NCBI GenBank assembly: GCA_001939145.1
Contig: LSRX01000067.1
Coordinates: 993,651-1,057,650 of the forward strand
Length of the DNA stretch: 64,000 nucleotides
Origin: Symbiodinium microadriaticum
Lineage: Eukaryota > Sar > Dinophyceae > Suessiales > Symbiodiniaceae
Reading direction: 5' to 3'
Position 1 is the stretch's first letter, and each line of letters begins with the position of its first letter. Shown one piece after another: positions 45,972 to 59,958 of this stretch. The notes beneath the pieces are model-generated. The model was not told the DNA's origin. It saw only the letters and a list, made by a program, of their open reading frames with translations, and ran no database searches. The translations under genes and the position numbers were made by a program.

Positions 45972-48900
45972 ATACATATGCGCACACGTGCACACACACA
46001 CACACACACGATATCTCCAAGTACATATGTACCCACTGTTCTATACGTGTTATCGATATATAGCCTCTGTACATGCGCATGGCGGTCTGCAGGAAGCGCG
46101 GGTGGGTTGGTAGGTAGTAGGTAGGTAAGGCAAGGTAAGGCAAGGCAAGGCAAGGCAAGGCAAGGCANTTTAGGGTTTAGGGTTTTTTGAACTAAGCTAT
46201 CCTTGCTGCAAGGTTTATGATGATTTTCTTGCACGGCAGCCTAAATTCAAATCAGGTTCCTTTTACTACAAAACCGTATGCACTAGCTCTTAAACGACGT
46301 TAAGTTTCCTTGCCAATGCAAAGTTCATAAGCACATGCACCCAGGTTCTGTGGGGAAGTCTCCCCCATAAATTCCACAGATCCTCAGCAGCTGCGATGGG
46401 ACATCAAGCGGCTCAGGCTGCAAGAAGGATCAGGGCTTCGGATTCTGTTGGGGGAGAGGGGGGGGGGGGTGGTGGCAAGAGATGGGTTTGGGGCTTTTGG
46501 CTCTCTATCGATTTTCGGATGCTTCGCGCCTCCTTTCCGTTCTCGAATCAAGGCTTCGGCTTGAGTACACCCTCAACCCTGACCGATCGATCCTCAACCC
46601 TCAGAACCACTCAAAGAGCCCATATTCAACCATATGCAAGCCTTACACGAAGCGCTATGAGCCCAAAGCATCCGTGAACGCTCCTAACACGACTCCCGCA
46701 AGACTAAAGCATTTGAGCTTGTCAGGTTGAACCTCACAAACCCATTCCCTCATACAACCTGGACGCGACAACCGAGCAATTGTACCGTATACCGTCGGCG
46801 AATTCATCATCTGCACATGGTTAGTCCAATCTATGTACATAGCGACCGTAAGAGTATAAATAGCATGATGGTCTTACCAGTTGTCATACTGCTTCTTCAC
46901 AACAAAAATAACCTGAGACACCAGTTGCCCTACAATCCCAAAGCCCTTTCAGGCCTAAAACCCTAGAGTCCTAAAGCCTAAAAGGCCTTCTTTATAAACC
47001 CCTGAGGCCCTGAAGCCCTGCAAACCATAAAGAAGCTCGACAAGAATCTCAGAGCCTTCGGCGCGCTGGCACTGCGAACCGGCCTCGATCTATTCTCCCA
47101 AACTTTGGTCCCTAAACCCTACAACCTAAACTAGGCCCCAAACCCTAAACCCCAAAACCCGGAATCTTGGAGGGGAGTTTACGGAGGGGGCCTTCCGGAG
47201 CATGAGGCTATAGACTGATGCATTCTATCAGGGAACGGGGGGGAGTGCACGCAGGGTGAAGCTGACAGGCTTCAGAGGGGCGGGGGGTTTAGGGTTTAGG
47301 GAGTAGGGCTTAGGGATTGGGGTTTAGGGTTTAGGTTTAGGGTGTAGGGTTTCGGAATTAATGTAAAGGGTTTTTTTTAAACACCTTTTTCATGTAAAGG
47401 GTTTAGGGTTTAGGGTTACAGTGCAACAGTGACATGGGATCCTATGAAGCCCAGCAACACTTCTGCATCTGTGGCTTATTGATGGGTTTAGGGCTACTCT
47501 CGGGCTTTAGGTTTCCTTAGGCCGATAGACTCGACCTATAGTCTCCATTGTAGTTCCTTTTTTTGGTTAACCAATTTTATGGTTAGGATGCTATCATATA
47601 AATTTGGTTAACCAAAAAAAGGAACTACAATGGAGACTATAGGTAGGATGTTGTGCTCCAGGGTGTCAGGCTCCTTTCCGCAGATGTTCACTGGAAGCCC
47701 CCGGCGGAACGCCGAAGTAGACATTCGAGTCCGGGTGGTTTCTGGAGCGCCACCTGCATGCAGGTAGGCCCTTCTAAACCCACAGCCCCAAACTACTCAA
47801 AACCCCGGTACTTGAGGGTTTCGGGCCTAGACTTCTCTAGGGTTTATACAGCCTTGAGGTTTTAGGCTACATTAGGGTTCGGGGTTTAGGGTCTCGAAAG
47901 GGTCTGCAATTAGGTGCTTAAGCGAACATGGAGAACCATGATACTTCGGCGGCTACGACGCTGCTGGACGAAGAAGCAATGTTGCAGGCCCAAGCCGATG
48001 GACAGGGGATTTCCTGGGGTCTGTACAAAATCTGGTTCGGAAGTATACTAAAGTCACCGGCTTCTCTACTATATAACCCTGAACCCTAAGCCCTGTATCA
48101 TACCATACTAGAATCCTAAACCCTAAACCCCCTATCAAAAAACATACTCTAACAAATAACCCTAAACCCCCGACCAGAATCTCCCTAAACCCTAAACCCT
48201 AGACCGTGCTCCCTTTGTGCGCTGCCCTAGCCAAGGCCGAGGAACGTCGAAAGCTGAAGATTCCATGCCCGAAGCGAGCTGGAGCTAGAACTCAAAGGCT
48301 TCATGTACCCACTTGGTATACAGGAGATGAATGGGGTTTTGGGTTCAGGGTTTCGGATTTGGGGTGTAGGGTTTAGGATTTATAGGGTTTCCTGTTTAAT
48401 TTGGGTCAGGATTTGCAGAAGTATCCTCGTAACCCCCGTGCTATCATATAGGTACGTACGATCCTTTGAGGAAGGTGGGACCTGCACCAACGGACTCAGC
48501 TCCTGTGACCTCCGTAAAGGCTTGAAACGGTGCAGGACGGCAACTCTGCCTTGTTCTTTCTGTTTCTGGGGTTTTACGTGTCATCAGTTAGGGCTTCTAG
48601 CATCCATGCGCTCGGGGCTGTGAGGTTTTGGGTAGCACTTAATGTTTTGGGTGTAGGGTTTTGGTCTCTGGGCCTCTGGCGTCTGTGCTGTGCAAACAGG
48701 TTTCGATGGCTTGGCCGCTTCATCCGGCGTGGGGTGGGACTTCTATGATCAAGCTTTCACAGCTCAGCGCCGTAGTACGAAGCACTCGACACGGCCTTGT
48801 CGCAAGATAATTACTTTCGCCTGCGCTATTCCACGGCAAGCTCTGCGCCCTAAGCCCCCCCACACGTGGCAGTTACAAGCCTGGTGTCCATGTATGCCTC

Positions 48901-51900
48901 AGAACTCGGTACATTCCACGCTTGTTCTGGACTTTCGCGCCCGCGCGCCGCGCAATTTGAGGGGCTCCAAAGAGCTTGGCATTCACCTCCAGGCCGAGTT
49001 GCTGCGCCTGCAAGTGCGTCGACTGGCGGACGCGGCACTATACTGCGGTTCTGCGTGCGCGGGAGGCCTTGCAAGTTCCGAGCACGGGAGTGGCGGCCCT
49101 TGCAAGCGCGTCGACGCACGGGAGCGCGAGCGAAACTCTAAACCCTATATACCCTAAACCTTTAGACTAAAATCTCTTTAAAATTAACAAAACTCTAAAC
49201 TGCAGTTAGGGGGTATAAAATGGCATCAGACCATATGCGAAGCCTGGTTTGGGCTTAGTGTTTATTGCTTAGCTTTTAGAGTTTAGGGTTTGGGTCATCA
49301 GTCCCACATACCATGGAGGTCGCAGGAGTGCCGGCAAACTTCAAAATCTCGGAATACACGATGGCCAGCAGAACTCAGCAAGTTCAGCATGGAGCATGTT
49401 GGGTTCGTATTTTGTGTAGGAATCAGGTTTATTATGGGCACCTAAAGCATGCTTTCCAGTTTTACGCCTGCATTGGTTTCGGGCCTTTGGGTCATACTTT
49501 TCACCTGTCTGGGCCTTCAAAACTTTCTATCCCTGGGCACCACAAGAGTGCGCTAAAATTGTCGGGATCGCAGTGCTTCTGATAAGCATAATTATAAACA
49601 GGTGACAACATGTGTCGATCCTTCTATCTAACTATCTGTCTATCTATCTCTATGTACTTAGATGCTGCTACAATCAACGCTCTAAAGGAAACGAAAGAAA
49701 GCGCGTAAGGATTGCTGTCATACAACGCCTTTTCAGGGTTTCGGACGTTTTGGGTTTAGGGTTTATGGGTTTAGGAAGTTTAGGGGGTATCTTGCTTTCT
49801 GAACGCCTCCCATTTAGGGGTTTAGAGTTTTTGGGTTTATGCTGGATCATGGAGTTTGCAAGTAACGGCTCGCCAGTTCTGCAGCACCTAAGGCCATCGA
49901 GCTGCAGCAAGAGATCAAGGGCTTCGGATGTCTAGTATTTGGACTTCAGACTCGAGACGTCTCTGTATTGCTCTTACCTACGCATATTACACATCGCATC
50001 AGGGAGGGCCACCTGTCACTAGAGTCCTCTTAGCCTTGTGCACATCCCCTTGAACAGAGTGCCCTTACCAAACCTATTAGAGTCTCCGCGCGTCCTCAGA
50101 AACCTCGTAACAATGCTCTGCAAGCCTGGCCTCACTCTCGAAACACTGCACCCGAACCCTAAACTCTTAACCCCACAACCGAAACTTTGAACCCTGCGCC
50201 CTAAACAAAACCATGATACTCAAGCTCTGAACCCAAACATTAGGACTCCACCCTCAACTCTGTCCAGCGCATCCAAAGCCCAATGAATTACAAGCAAAAA
50301 GTTTGGCCACACCATATGGCGGCGTGGCGCAGCTCAACAAAGCGAGAAGAGTTGGGCACTGGGTTTGGTGCACAATGCTTTACAATCCTTCTCATGCTGT
50401 TGTTAGGATTCAGGATTGCTTCAGCACGCCCTCTCCGGGGGTGGGTTTAGGGTTTATTACCACTATAGATGGCTCCCTACAGTGCTGCAGCAAAACACAT
50501 GTCACAACGTTTGCCGCCTGTGAGCTTCATGTGCGAAGCTCTGCCAGTCACCCGAAACCCTAAACCCTAAACCAAAACCCTAAAACCCTAAACCCTCTAA
50601 GCAGATCCCGGCCCTGGCAAGCATCGCTGCGAAGGCTCAAGTGCCGAATTGTGAAGGCCAGTCAACCCTGAACCCTAATGACCTAAACCCATACCCTAAG
50701 CCGGCAACCCTAAACCCGACATGGTGGCTAAATCGCTGTGCCCACACTGCTTCAAGCAAAAAGCTTGCGTTCAAAACTATGCAATCCATGCACGCCTCCT
50801 TCACCTGGGATATGTCAGGGTCGAGGGCTTGTAGGGTTTAGGGTCCGGTGCATGAGTTGATGGTTCCATTTAACATGTCCATGAACCGGTTTGTTGGGGA
50901 TTTGCTGGCCTCAAGCCTATTCCGCTGTAGGATGTAGGCTTGCCTTGTCATTCAGGATGAACTGGCTGCGTTGAATCAGGATTGTGCGCCGGCTTCTGAA
51001 ACCGCCTACCACAGTCAACGTCATAATGGCTACATGTTAGAACCCCCAAACCTAACCCTACACTCTAAATACCCCATGCTTTCAAGATGTGGGTGCAGGT
51101 TTTCTGGGCCTTGGGGACAGCAGGTTGAGGACCAGAAGCAAAGGAATCGCCGAGATTACCCAAACCCGAACCCTAAACCGTCACCGATTTAGATTTTAGG
51201 GTTTACAGGTTCAGGGGTTGTCAAAGAAAAAACTACACTGTAGGGTCATACCCTACCCCTTTCTTTGGGGTACCTACCTTTCTGTATAACAGGTTCTAAT
51301 CATAGAGCTATGTGGCCGAAAAATCGGGCAATTAGGGTCTGACCCTTTAGGAACAGGAGAACCTGATTAAGAAACCCAGGGTCGTCATTAGGTTTCTGTG
51401 CATGTGTATGCATATATATATATATATACATATATACATATATACATATATAAATATATATGTATATATGTATATATGTCTGTGACAATGTGTAGGTGTG
51501 TTGATATATATATATATATATATGGCTACTCTTGCTCTTTTCATTTTATAGGACCAGGGCTTCCTAATCAGGTTCCTACATGACCCATAAAACCCCTGTC
51601 TGGCAAAATGCAAACACACATCAAACATCATGAATCTAGATGCGGAGCCTCAGAACCAAACACGCCTGAAACTGCAGGCCCTCTCCATGAAACCCTAAAC
51701 TTATAAACCCTAAACCCTAAACCCTAAACCAAGCATTGCCGCCGAGGTGGCGCTGTGCCGCGGCGCTGCGTAGCTCCAAGCGGAGGCGCCCGGAGGTCAT
51801 CGCATCCTTCAAACCAAAAACATTTTTGTCTGTATCACCGCTATAAAGTATGTTGATGATTATTTAGTGGTATAAGTTATTAAATGTCCTTCAGGCATGA

Positions 51901-52336
51901 AGATGAAATGTTTAGGGAAGAGAGTTTGGGATTTAGTGCCGAGAGTTTAAATTTGGTAGCTTAGGGGTTTAGGCCAGGGTTGAGCATCGAGTGCCTTTTA
52001 GGTTTAGGTTTGAGAGTTGGGGGGGGGGGGGAGGGCGTCCTTCAGGAGATAGTTCGTCGATGCGACTGTCCATCTAAACCAATCTACTTTCTTTCTAAGC
52101 GTGTTATAGTCATGTCTCTTAGCGTCTCTATCTATCATCCTCTCTCTCTCTCTCTCTCCTCTTTGCCCGTACATACAAATACCTGAAGAGATGAAGAATG
52201 GCAAATAAACATGTACCGATCAACCCAAAGCCTCTCGTTTGGCATTGTATATTGGGATGGTATTTGGACATCTTGATCTGTTAACGCGAAAAAGAGAGGG
52301 GTGGGGATTCCCGAGGTGTCTCTGTGTGTGTGTGTG

Positions 52337-52368
<32 letters not shown>

Positions 52369-55300
52369 AAGATAGATAGATAGATAGATGGATAGATAGA
52401 TGGATAGATAGATAGATAGATGGATAGATAGATAGATAGATGGATAGATAGATAGATAGATAGATAGACAGATAGATAGATAGATAGGTAGGTAGATAGA
52501 TAGATAGATAGATAGGTTAGGTAATCGAAGGCTGGCCGGCTGGCTGGCTGGCTGGCTGGCTGGATCGATGGATGGATGGCTGCATGGATGGAATGATGGA
52601 TGGACGGATGGATGGGATAAGATAAGATAGAATAAGGTAAGGTAAGATAAAGACAAGATAAGACAGGGCAAGATAAGATAAGCATAAGGTAGGGTAAGGT
52701 AAGGTAAGGTAAGGTAAGGTAAGGTAAAGTAAGGTAAAGTAAGGTAAAGTAAGGTAAAGTAAGGTAAGGTAAGGTAAGGTAAGGTAAGACAAAGAGGTAG
52801 ATAGGTAGCTAATTAGATAAACAGACAGATCGATAGATAGATCGATAGGTAGATAATAGATAGATCGATAGATGGACCGATAGATGATCGACAGATAGAT
52901 CGATAGATAGATCGATAGATAGATCGATAGATAGATCGATAGATAGATCGATAGATAGATAGATAGATAGATAGATAGGTAGGTAGGTAGGTAGGTAGGT
53001 AGGTAGATAGACAGATAGCTAGAGATAGATAGATAGATAGATAGGTAGATAGATAGATAGATAGATAAATTAAATAGATAGACAGAAGAGAGAGACAGGG
53101 AGAGACAGGGAGGAAAGAGAGAAAGAGAAAAAGGGAGAGACCGAGCGAGAGAGACATGTACATGTATGTACAGACAGATGACAGACAGACAGACAAACAG
53201 GCAGGCGTTTCGGTTTTCGAGCAAAAGACCTGGGATACTGCGCAGCACGGAGTGCGGGTTCCCCAAACCCCAGATGATGTGACCAAATCTTCAGACCTCT
53301 ACATTAGATCCAAAACCATCTTTTCAAATACTAAACACCCTGAACTTCAAAAAACCATAGAAGAGGCTGAATCCAAAGCTCAACGCTAGTGGAACTGGAC
53401 CAAGGCTATAGTGGAGCTAAAATGTGAACCAAGCCCGGAAATCTCAACCCTAGACGCTTATTACTATTCTTACTATCTTACTAATGTTATTAATATTGCT
53501 ATGACGAGCTATTGCTGTTGTTTCCCTTATTGCTGTTGTTACTATTTGGAAAAGACTCCTGGGCAACAAATCTCACTCCTACACCCAAGACTGTACAATC
53601 CCACCGGTCACCGAGGGCTGCACAATCAAGTCCCGCACACACTTCGCGCCCAAATCCTGCCCAGGGATGAACTTGCGAATCTGGATTCGGACGTTCACAA
53701 GGCTTTTCTGAACTGTGAACCCCTTGAATCTATGAACCCTAAACCCTGAATCCTACGAACCCAAGCTGTGTGCGTGCATGTAGGGTTTAGGGTTTCGGGC
53801 TTAGGGCTTAGGGTTAAGGGCTTAGGGCTTAGGATTTAGGGCATACATACATACATACATACATACATACATACATGCATGCATGGATGCATGCAAGCAA
53901 CTCGTAAACCCTACACCAAGGCTGCTCCTGCATCCCATGCTTCACTCCCTGCGCCAAGTAGGGCATGTACTTGTGCAGAGAGCCTCAGTAGTTTCAAGCT
54001 CGACTGCACACGAACATCCGCTTCGCGACACATGAAGAGCTGCCATGTTTCCAGAGTAACTCTATAGCTGCAGCGAACTGGCTTTCTGAAGACTCGCGGG
54101 ACTAAGGAGGAAGTAGGTGGTAGCCCTGAACAGGATTGGCTATACACCGTAGGCCTGTACTCAGCAAGCCCTAGGCCCTACGCAGGGTTTATGTCCAAAG
54201 TGCTCCACTGCGTGAGAAGGTCTGCCCTCCCGGCCAGGTGAGATGCTGCCATGCTGTTCGTGTGGCCGTGGTAGTGACCATGTACGTAGGGCGCAGGGTT
54301 GAGGAATTACAACAGAGCTCAAATTGTCAGGCGCGATCTTGCATGCTCTGATAGACCACACCATGGATTCTCCGGGCAGGGCTTGCAGAAGACCCAAACA
54401 AGGGCTACACGTACAGAAATAGTGCCTCGATGTGCCTCGTTTCGAGCCCCCAAGCCTGAACCCTAAACTCTATAAGCAGTACATCTACAGCCTAAATCTG
54501 AAGCCCTAAACTCTACACATGGTACCCACTTTGGGCTCTGCGCTTTCTGGTACCGCACAGTCAGGCAGCACAAGTCCTTTGAACTCCGCCATTGGCAGCC
54601 CTGAAAGCAGCGGTTAGCACCTCTAAAATAATAGACTCTAAAAGCTTCAAAGGAAGCGGCAGAGCTCCAAATCGCAACCTTCTGGGGGCTTTATGAATTA
54701 AAAAGCTGTATAGGGTCTTACGAGGATATATGTGGGTTATTTTTGTGGGCTCACAGAAGTTTGCATGGTGTCAGATAGCAAGTAATTAATTGCATTGCCA
54801 TGGGATATTATGACTACCGACCCCTTGTATGACAGTGCCGACGATTGGGGTGGTCCGGTGACCCCGGTGGCGGTCCTTCTGAACCTGAAACCCCTGAAAC
54901 CCCAAATCCTAAACTGCCAAGCAGCCTTTATCTTGCACCGATCCCGTCACGCCCGAAGAAGCGATACCGCGATAGGCCTGCACACAGGATGCCCACACAG
55001 GATATTTTGTCTCACAAAATCCAGGGTTTGGGTTTAGGGTCTATGAGTTTTAGCCACCACCACTGCTGATGGACAAAATCAACAGCTTGTGGTATAATAC
55101 AAACTTTATCGTAAATAATGGGCCAGTTTGTCCACAAGCGGCATTGCATGAAGTTGGTTTCCGGCTTCGAATTCCTCCCAAGCGAAAATCTAAGTCCTAA
55201 GCCTTATGAATGCTTAGAAGCATTATAAGCCGAAACCCAGCCAAAAACTACCCCCGTTAAACCCTAAAAAGCAGCCTGACTATTTATCAATAATTACTCT

Positions 55301-58300
55301 TTACCAGGGTTCCTCATAAGTGTACTATACTAAACATTATTTTAGATATGAAGGCCCTATATTACACCAACTCCCACCGGCCGCGGCCAAGGACGGGGTG
55401 TCGTGGCCGTTGTAGCAACCTCGAACCCTTAACCGCCAACCCTACACCCTACAAGCTAAACCTTAAAACCTAAACTCCTAAAAGCCCCTCAACTCCAGAC
55501 CCTAGGCCATAAGCCCGAAACCGCCCTATACCCCGGTGCCTTCAGACGCGCTCCCGAGTCGGCATAGAAGTACTCACCTGGTGCCTCCTCGGTACCGGCA
55601 AGGAGGCTGCCGCACATCACCGTCTCTGCACCTGGCAGACATGGGTGGCAGATTTAAAAAATGCAATGTTGAGATCTTCATGAACAGAATAGGCTTTTGG
55701 GGGATACATTCTACTTCAGAGCCATATTTTCGCTAATCAAGCCTATAAGGAACACTATATTCTAGTTTTGTTTTTTATGGCCCCTACAGTAGGATTTGGG
55801 GATTGAGAAGCTGCGAGGTTTGGGACTTAGAGGTTTTGAGGGCTTTGCGACCAGGGATTGAGGAGCTCCGGCTTGGGGTTTAGGGTTCAAGGGATTTGGG
55901 GTTTCGGGTTTCGGGTTAAGGGATTTGGGGTTCAGGGTTTAGGGTTTAGGGATTTTGGGTTTCGGGTTTCGGGTTAAGGAATTTGGGGTTCAGGGTTTAG
56001 GGTTGAGGGATTTTGGGTTTCGGGTTTCGGGTTTAGGGATTTGGGGTTCAGGGATTAGGGATTTGGGTTTCGGGTTAAGGGATTTGGGGTTCAGGGTTTA
56101 GGGTTCAGGGATTTGGGGTTTCGGGTTTCGGGTTAAGGGATTTGGGTTCAGGGTTTAGGGTTAAGGGATTTGGGGTTGAGGGTTGAGGGTTTAGGGGCCT
56201 ACCCTAAGCCTTAAACTCTTAGCCGCTAGGAGGATGATAGACCAGCTGGATTCATAGACACATGTGAGTTGGAAACTTTGGGAATCTCAGCATGTAGACT
56301 CCATAGGAACTCAAGGATACGCTACCGGAGCCATAAACTCTAGACCCTAAACCCTACACTGTACATATCCCGATTTCCAGTGTGGTTTAAGTCTACTACC
56401 CTCCTTCTCAATCGTCGGGGGGCTATTAGATACAACGCGGGGTTCTGAATTATTGCTCGGTAAGTTTGGGTCATAGTCATGACTAGGATCAAAAGTGTAC
56501 ATCTTGTCCAAGTCTTGAATCACATTTCACATAATTATCTAGGCCACCTCCCACTCCTTCGTGGACCCTAAATCACTAAACCCCTAAACCACAGAACCCT
56601 GTTACTAAGGCCTGAACGCCCAAACGCCAGAACCCTATACCCTCAGCCCTAAACCCCTGAACCCCTGAACCCTGTGTCCTGAGCCCTTAACCCTTAACCA
56701 CCCCAAAAACATCTCGTCCAAGCGCCCAGTGAAAGTGCTTTGACGATGTGACCCGGGCTGCTGATCCTCAGATGCTGGGTTCTTGCTAAGGAGCTTCTAG
56801 TTTAGGGTTTAGGGTTTAAAGGGTAATTCAACTTATCAAATTCAAGTCGCCACCGCGTACACACAATGCCCATCCTTTGGCTTATGGTGTTTATGAGGGG
56901 GTTGGGGGTTGGGGGCTTAGGGCTTAGGGTCACTAGCGTGATCATTCTAGACACGTCACGACCCTCAACCCTAAACCCTACAACCCCTATAAACCCTGCA
57001 AGCCCTATAAAGAAGCGTACAGACCCTATAAACCCAAAACCCTAAATGCCCCTCGCAGCCGGCGAGCCCCCCATCGGCAATGACAGGGACGCCGTAAGCT
57101 CTGGCAATGCTGGCCTGTGAAGTCCAGGGTTGCAGGGTGGGTTTGGGATTTAGGGCATTTTGGGGTTTAGGGTTAAGATGGGTTGAGGGCTTATAGGGTT
57201 TTAGGATCTAGGGTTTCATAGGGTGTGAAGGGTGTATCGGGTAGATACTGGTTATAGGGTTTAGGGTTCAGCCTGTGGGATGTTGTCAACATGTGTTAGC
57301 TGGTTTGGGATGCCGAGCTCACCAAGACCAAAGATAGTTCTTGAGGCCTTCTACAAGTAGCTTGCAGATGGACACTACAGGGCCCAAAAGGCTGCCTGGA
57401 GCTTCCTGAACCTGAACCTACGAACTATCCTGCTCGAGCATGTGCTGGTGGTCAACCAAGGCACAACGTTGTACACGGCGCTGGCCTGCAAGGGCAACGA
57501 CTTCGAATTAAGGCCTTAGGCATCCTTCTGAGTGGACTTTCTTCTGATGCGACCCTAAACTCTGAATTCTACAGTAGAAGCAGCTTTCGACCTCATTCGC
57601 CGGGACCCGATGGAGCTTTGGTAGCTCTCGGGAATCATCGTCATATTCTCTAAACTTGACTCTAAACCCAAACAGCGAGACTGGTTTTGGTCTACCTGTC
57701 TACCTTCCAAACATCGTGGCATTTGTGGAATGCAGTTGCGGTTGTTCCCTTTGATATTTGCGGTAGTGGATCCCGTCATCATCAGCAGCAGTGCATGACA
57801 GATGGCCTGTGCCCGGCCGCAGCCGCGATCTTTGTGAGCCTGGCAGGAGCCGTGTGGAAGCCGGTCCAAACATCAGCCCTTCCAGGGGAAATCTAATGCG
57901 ATATAGGTGATGCTAAAGCCAGGAATTCAGGACCATATAATATAGTATCATATAATATAATATACTATAAAACAATATGATATAACAATAAGAAGGGGTC
58001 CTGGCGAACACTGCAGCGCAGGGAGCATCTCCAGGCCTACGATTGGAAGAAACGGGCACCAATGCCCCGGAATGGCTGTATTGCCAACCCACGGGAACGT
58101 CCTGCGTCCTTGCAGCCTACGGTAAAGACACGAAAGCGTTCGAAAAGCGACATTATATGGTCCAGACATCACTGCCATGGCCATCCGGCAGAGGATGGTG
58201 TTGCGCCAGAAATGTGAAATTACCTCCTACTGGCAGGGTTCCTAACCCCAGCACCAGAACAGCACAGTGCACTACACCTTAAACTCTAATCACTACGTAT

Positions 58301-59920
58301 CCATCCACAACCTAAACAACCTAAATTCCAATGCCTAAACATCCCAACCCTAAACTGCGACATAACCTGAAAAGCCCAAACCCCCAACATCCCAGAAACC
58401 CCATGTCGATCCATGTTCTACACCTGCCAATGCCTCCAAGAGTAAGGTCTTTCACCCCAAAAGCCCTGAGGGACCTAAACCCTACACCCCTGAACCCCTG
58501 AATCCCTAAAACCCCTGAAACCCCTATATCCCCTAAATCCCAAATCGATCCATAATGATGACCCTCGTGAAACCTCATGAAAGCCTCTGAGAACCCTATG
58601 AAACCCTTACGCCTTGTAAAGCCCCACAGAAAGCCCAACCAAACCCCTAAACCCGAAACCCTAAAACCCCCAAGTCCTTAACCGAAACCCTAAACCCCAA
58701 AGTCCTTAACCGAAACCCGAATCATGCCCAAATTGGCCGTCGAGATCGAGCTGATACCCATGCCCACACGCAGAGCGTCGACGCCGCAGTCCTTACGGGT
58801 TCAGGGCTTCAGGGGTCCAAGGCTTTAAGGTTAGGGTCTAATATAGGGGCCTCAATAATTAGAATAGGGTTTTGGGGCCCATCTTTTACGATATTTGGAA
58901 TAAGGATGGCCCAAAAGGTTTAGGTATTTTTTTAAGCCTCTATATTAGTGCCCAAGCGAACTCCCTAAGAAATAGCTTCGGGTTCAAGGTCTAGGGTTTA
59001 GGCCCATAGCCGTGTCTCTCCTTCCACTTGCTGTCACATATCACCGGATCACGGAGACGCAGCACAAGTAGAAGCGGAAGCTTGAGATGATGTGATACTA
59101 CACACCCGTAAGGAGGAACTGTACCTTAAAGTAGGGGTTAAGGTTCAGATACCACATAGGAAGACAGCATGTCATAAAACAAAGCATATAGGTCCCTTAC
59201 TCTTAAGGGCCACTTGGTGCTTATGAGGATTTCCAACAATTTTCAGACGACGGGGTCACGCCGCAGCGGGAACAAACTCCGCGCACTGAGTCGCCCGTGG
59301 CAGTCCAGAATGCCTTTGAATGGTCACAACACACCCTCTCTTCGAACGAAGCCGTCGGTTCAAGAACTCCCTGCGCAGTGGGGGTTGAAAGAAACCGTTT
59401 AGGTTTCAAGGATGAGGAATCCGTCAAATAGCCAGAATCCCGCACCCAAAGAACAAACTATGGACCTGTATTTTTCAATCGAGAAAAGGGCGAACCTTAA
59501 CTTCGGACAACACAAAACCTTGAGGAGCCCATGAACTCCGCGAAACAACTACAAGGCATCTGGACAGGGTCCCACTCACTGTGTAAAATTACGACCTGAA
59601 AAAGTAGAGCAGGGTTCCGGGGGTTTAGGACTGTATTGTGATATAAAGTTGTGTCAGTACCACTCAGAACCCCATATTATACAACAAGCATATCACGACA
59701 ATGATGGTATTACAAATTCTTCCGATGCCTGTAGAAAGGCCAGGTAGCCAACAAGTTTTTGGCTTGTCGTCGCGTAACCTCGGGGTCAACCAGCACACCC
59801 ACCCAGCAGAGTGTTTTCTTTACTATTGTGGTAAATACTGGGCTGGGCGTCTTAATGATTGGAATGGGGTTTTCGGGTAGATTAACTACTCTCTACATTA
59901 TACTTATGTATGTATGTATG

Positions 59921-59958
<38 letters not shown>
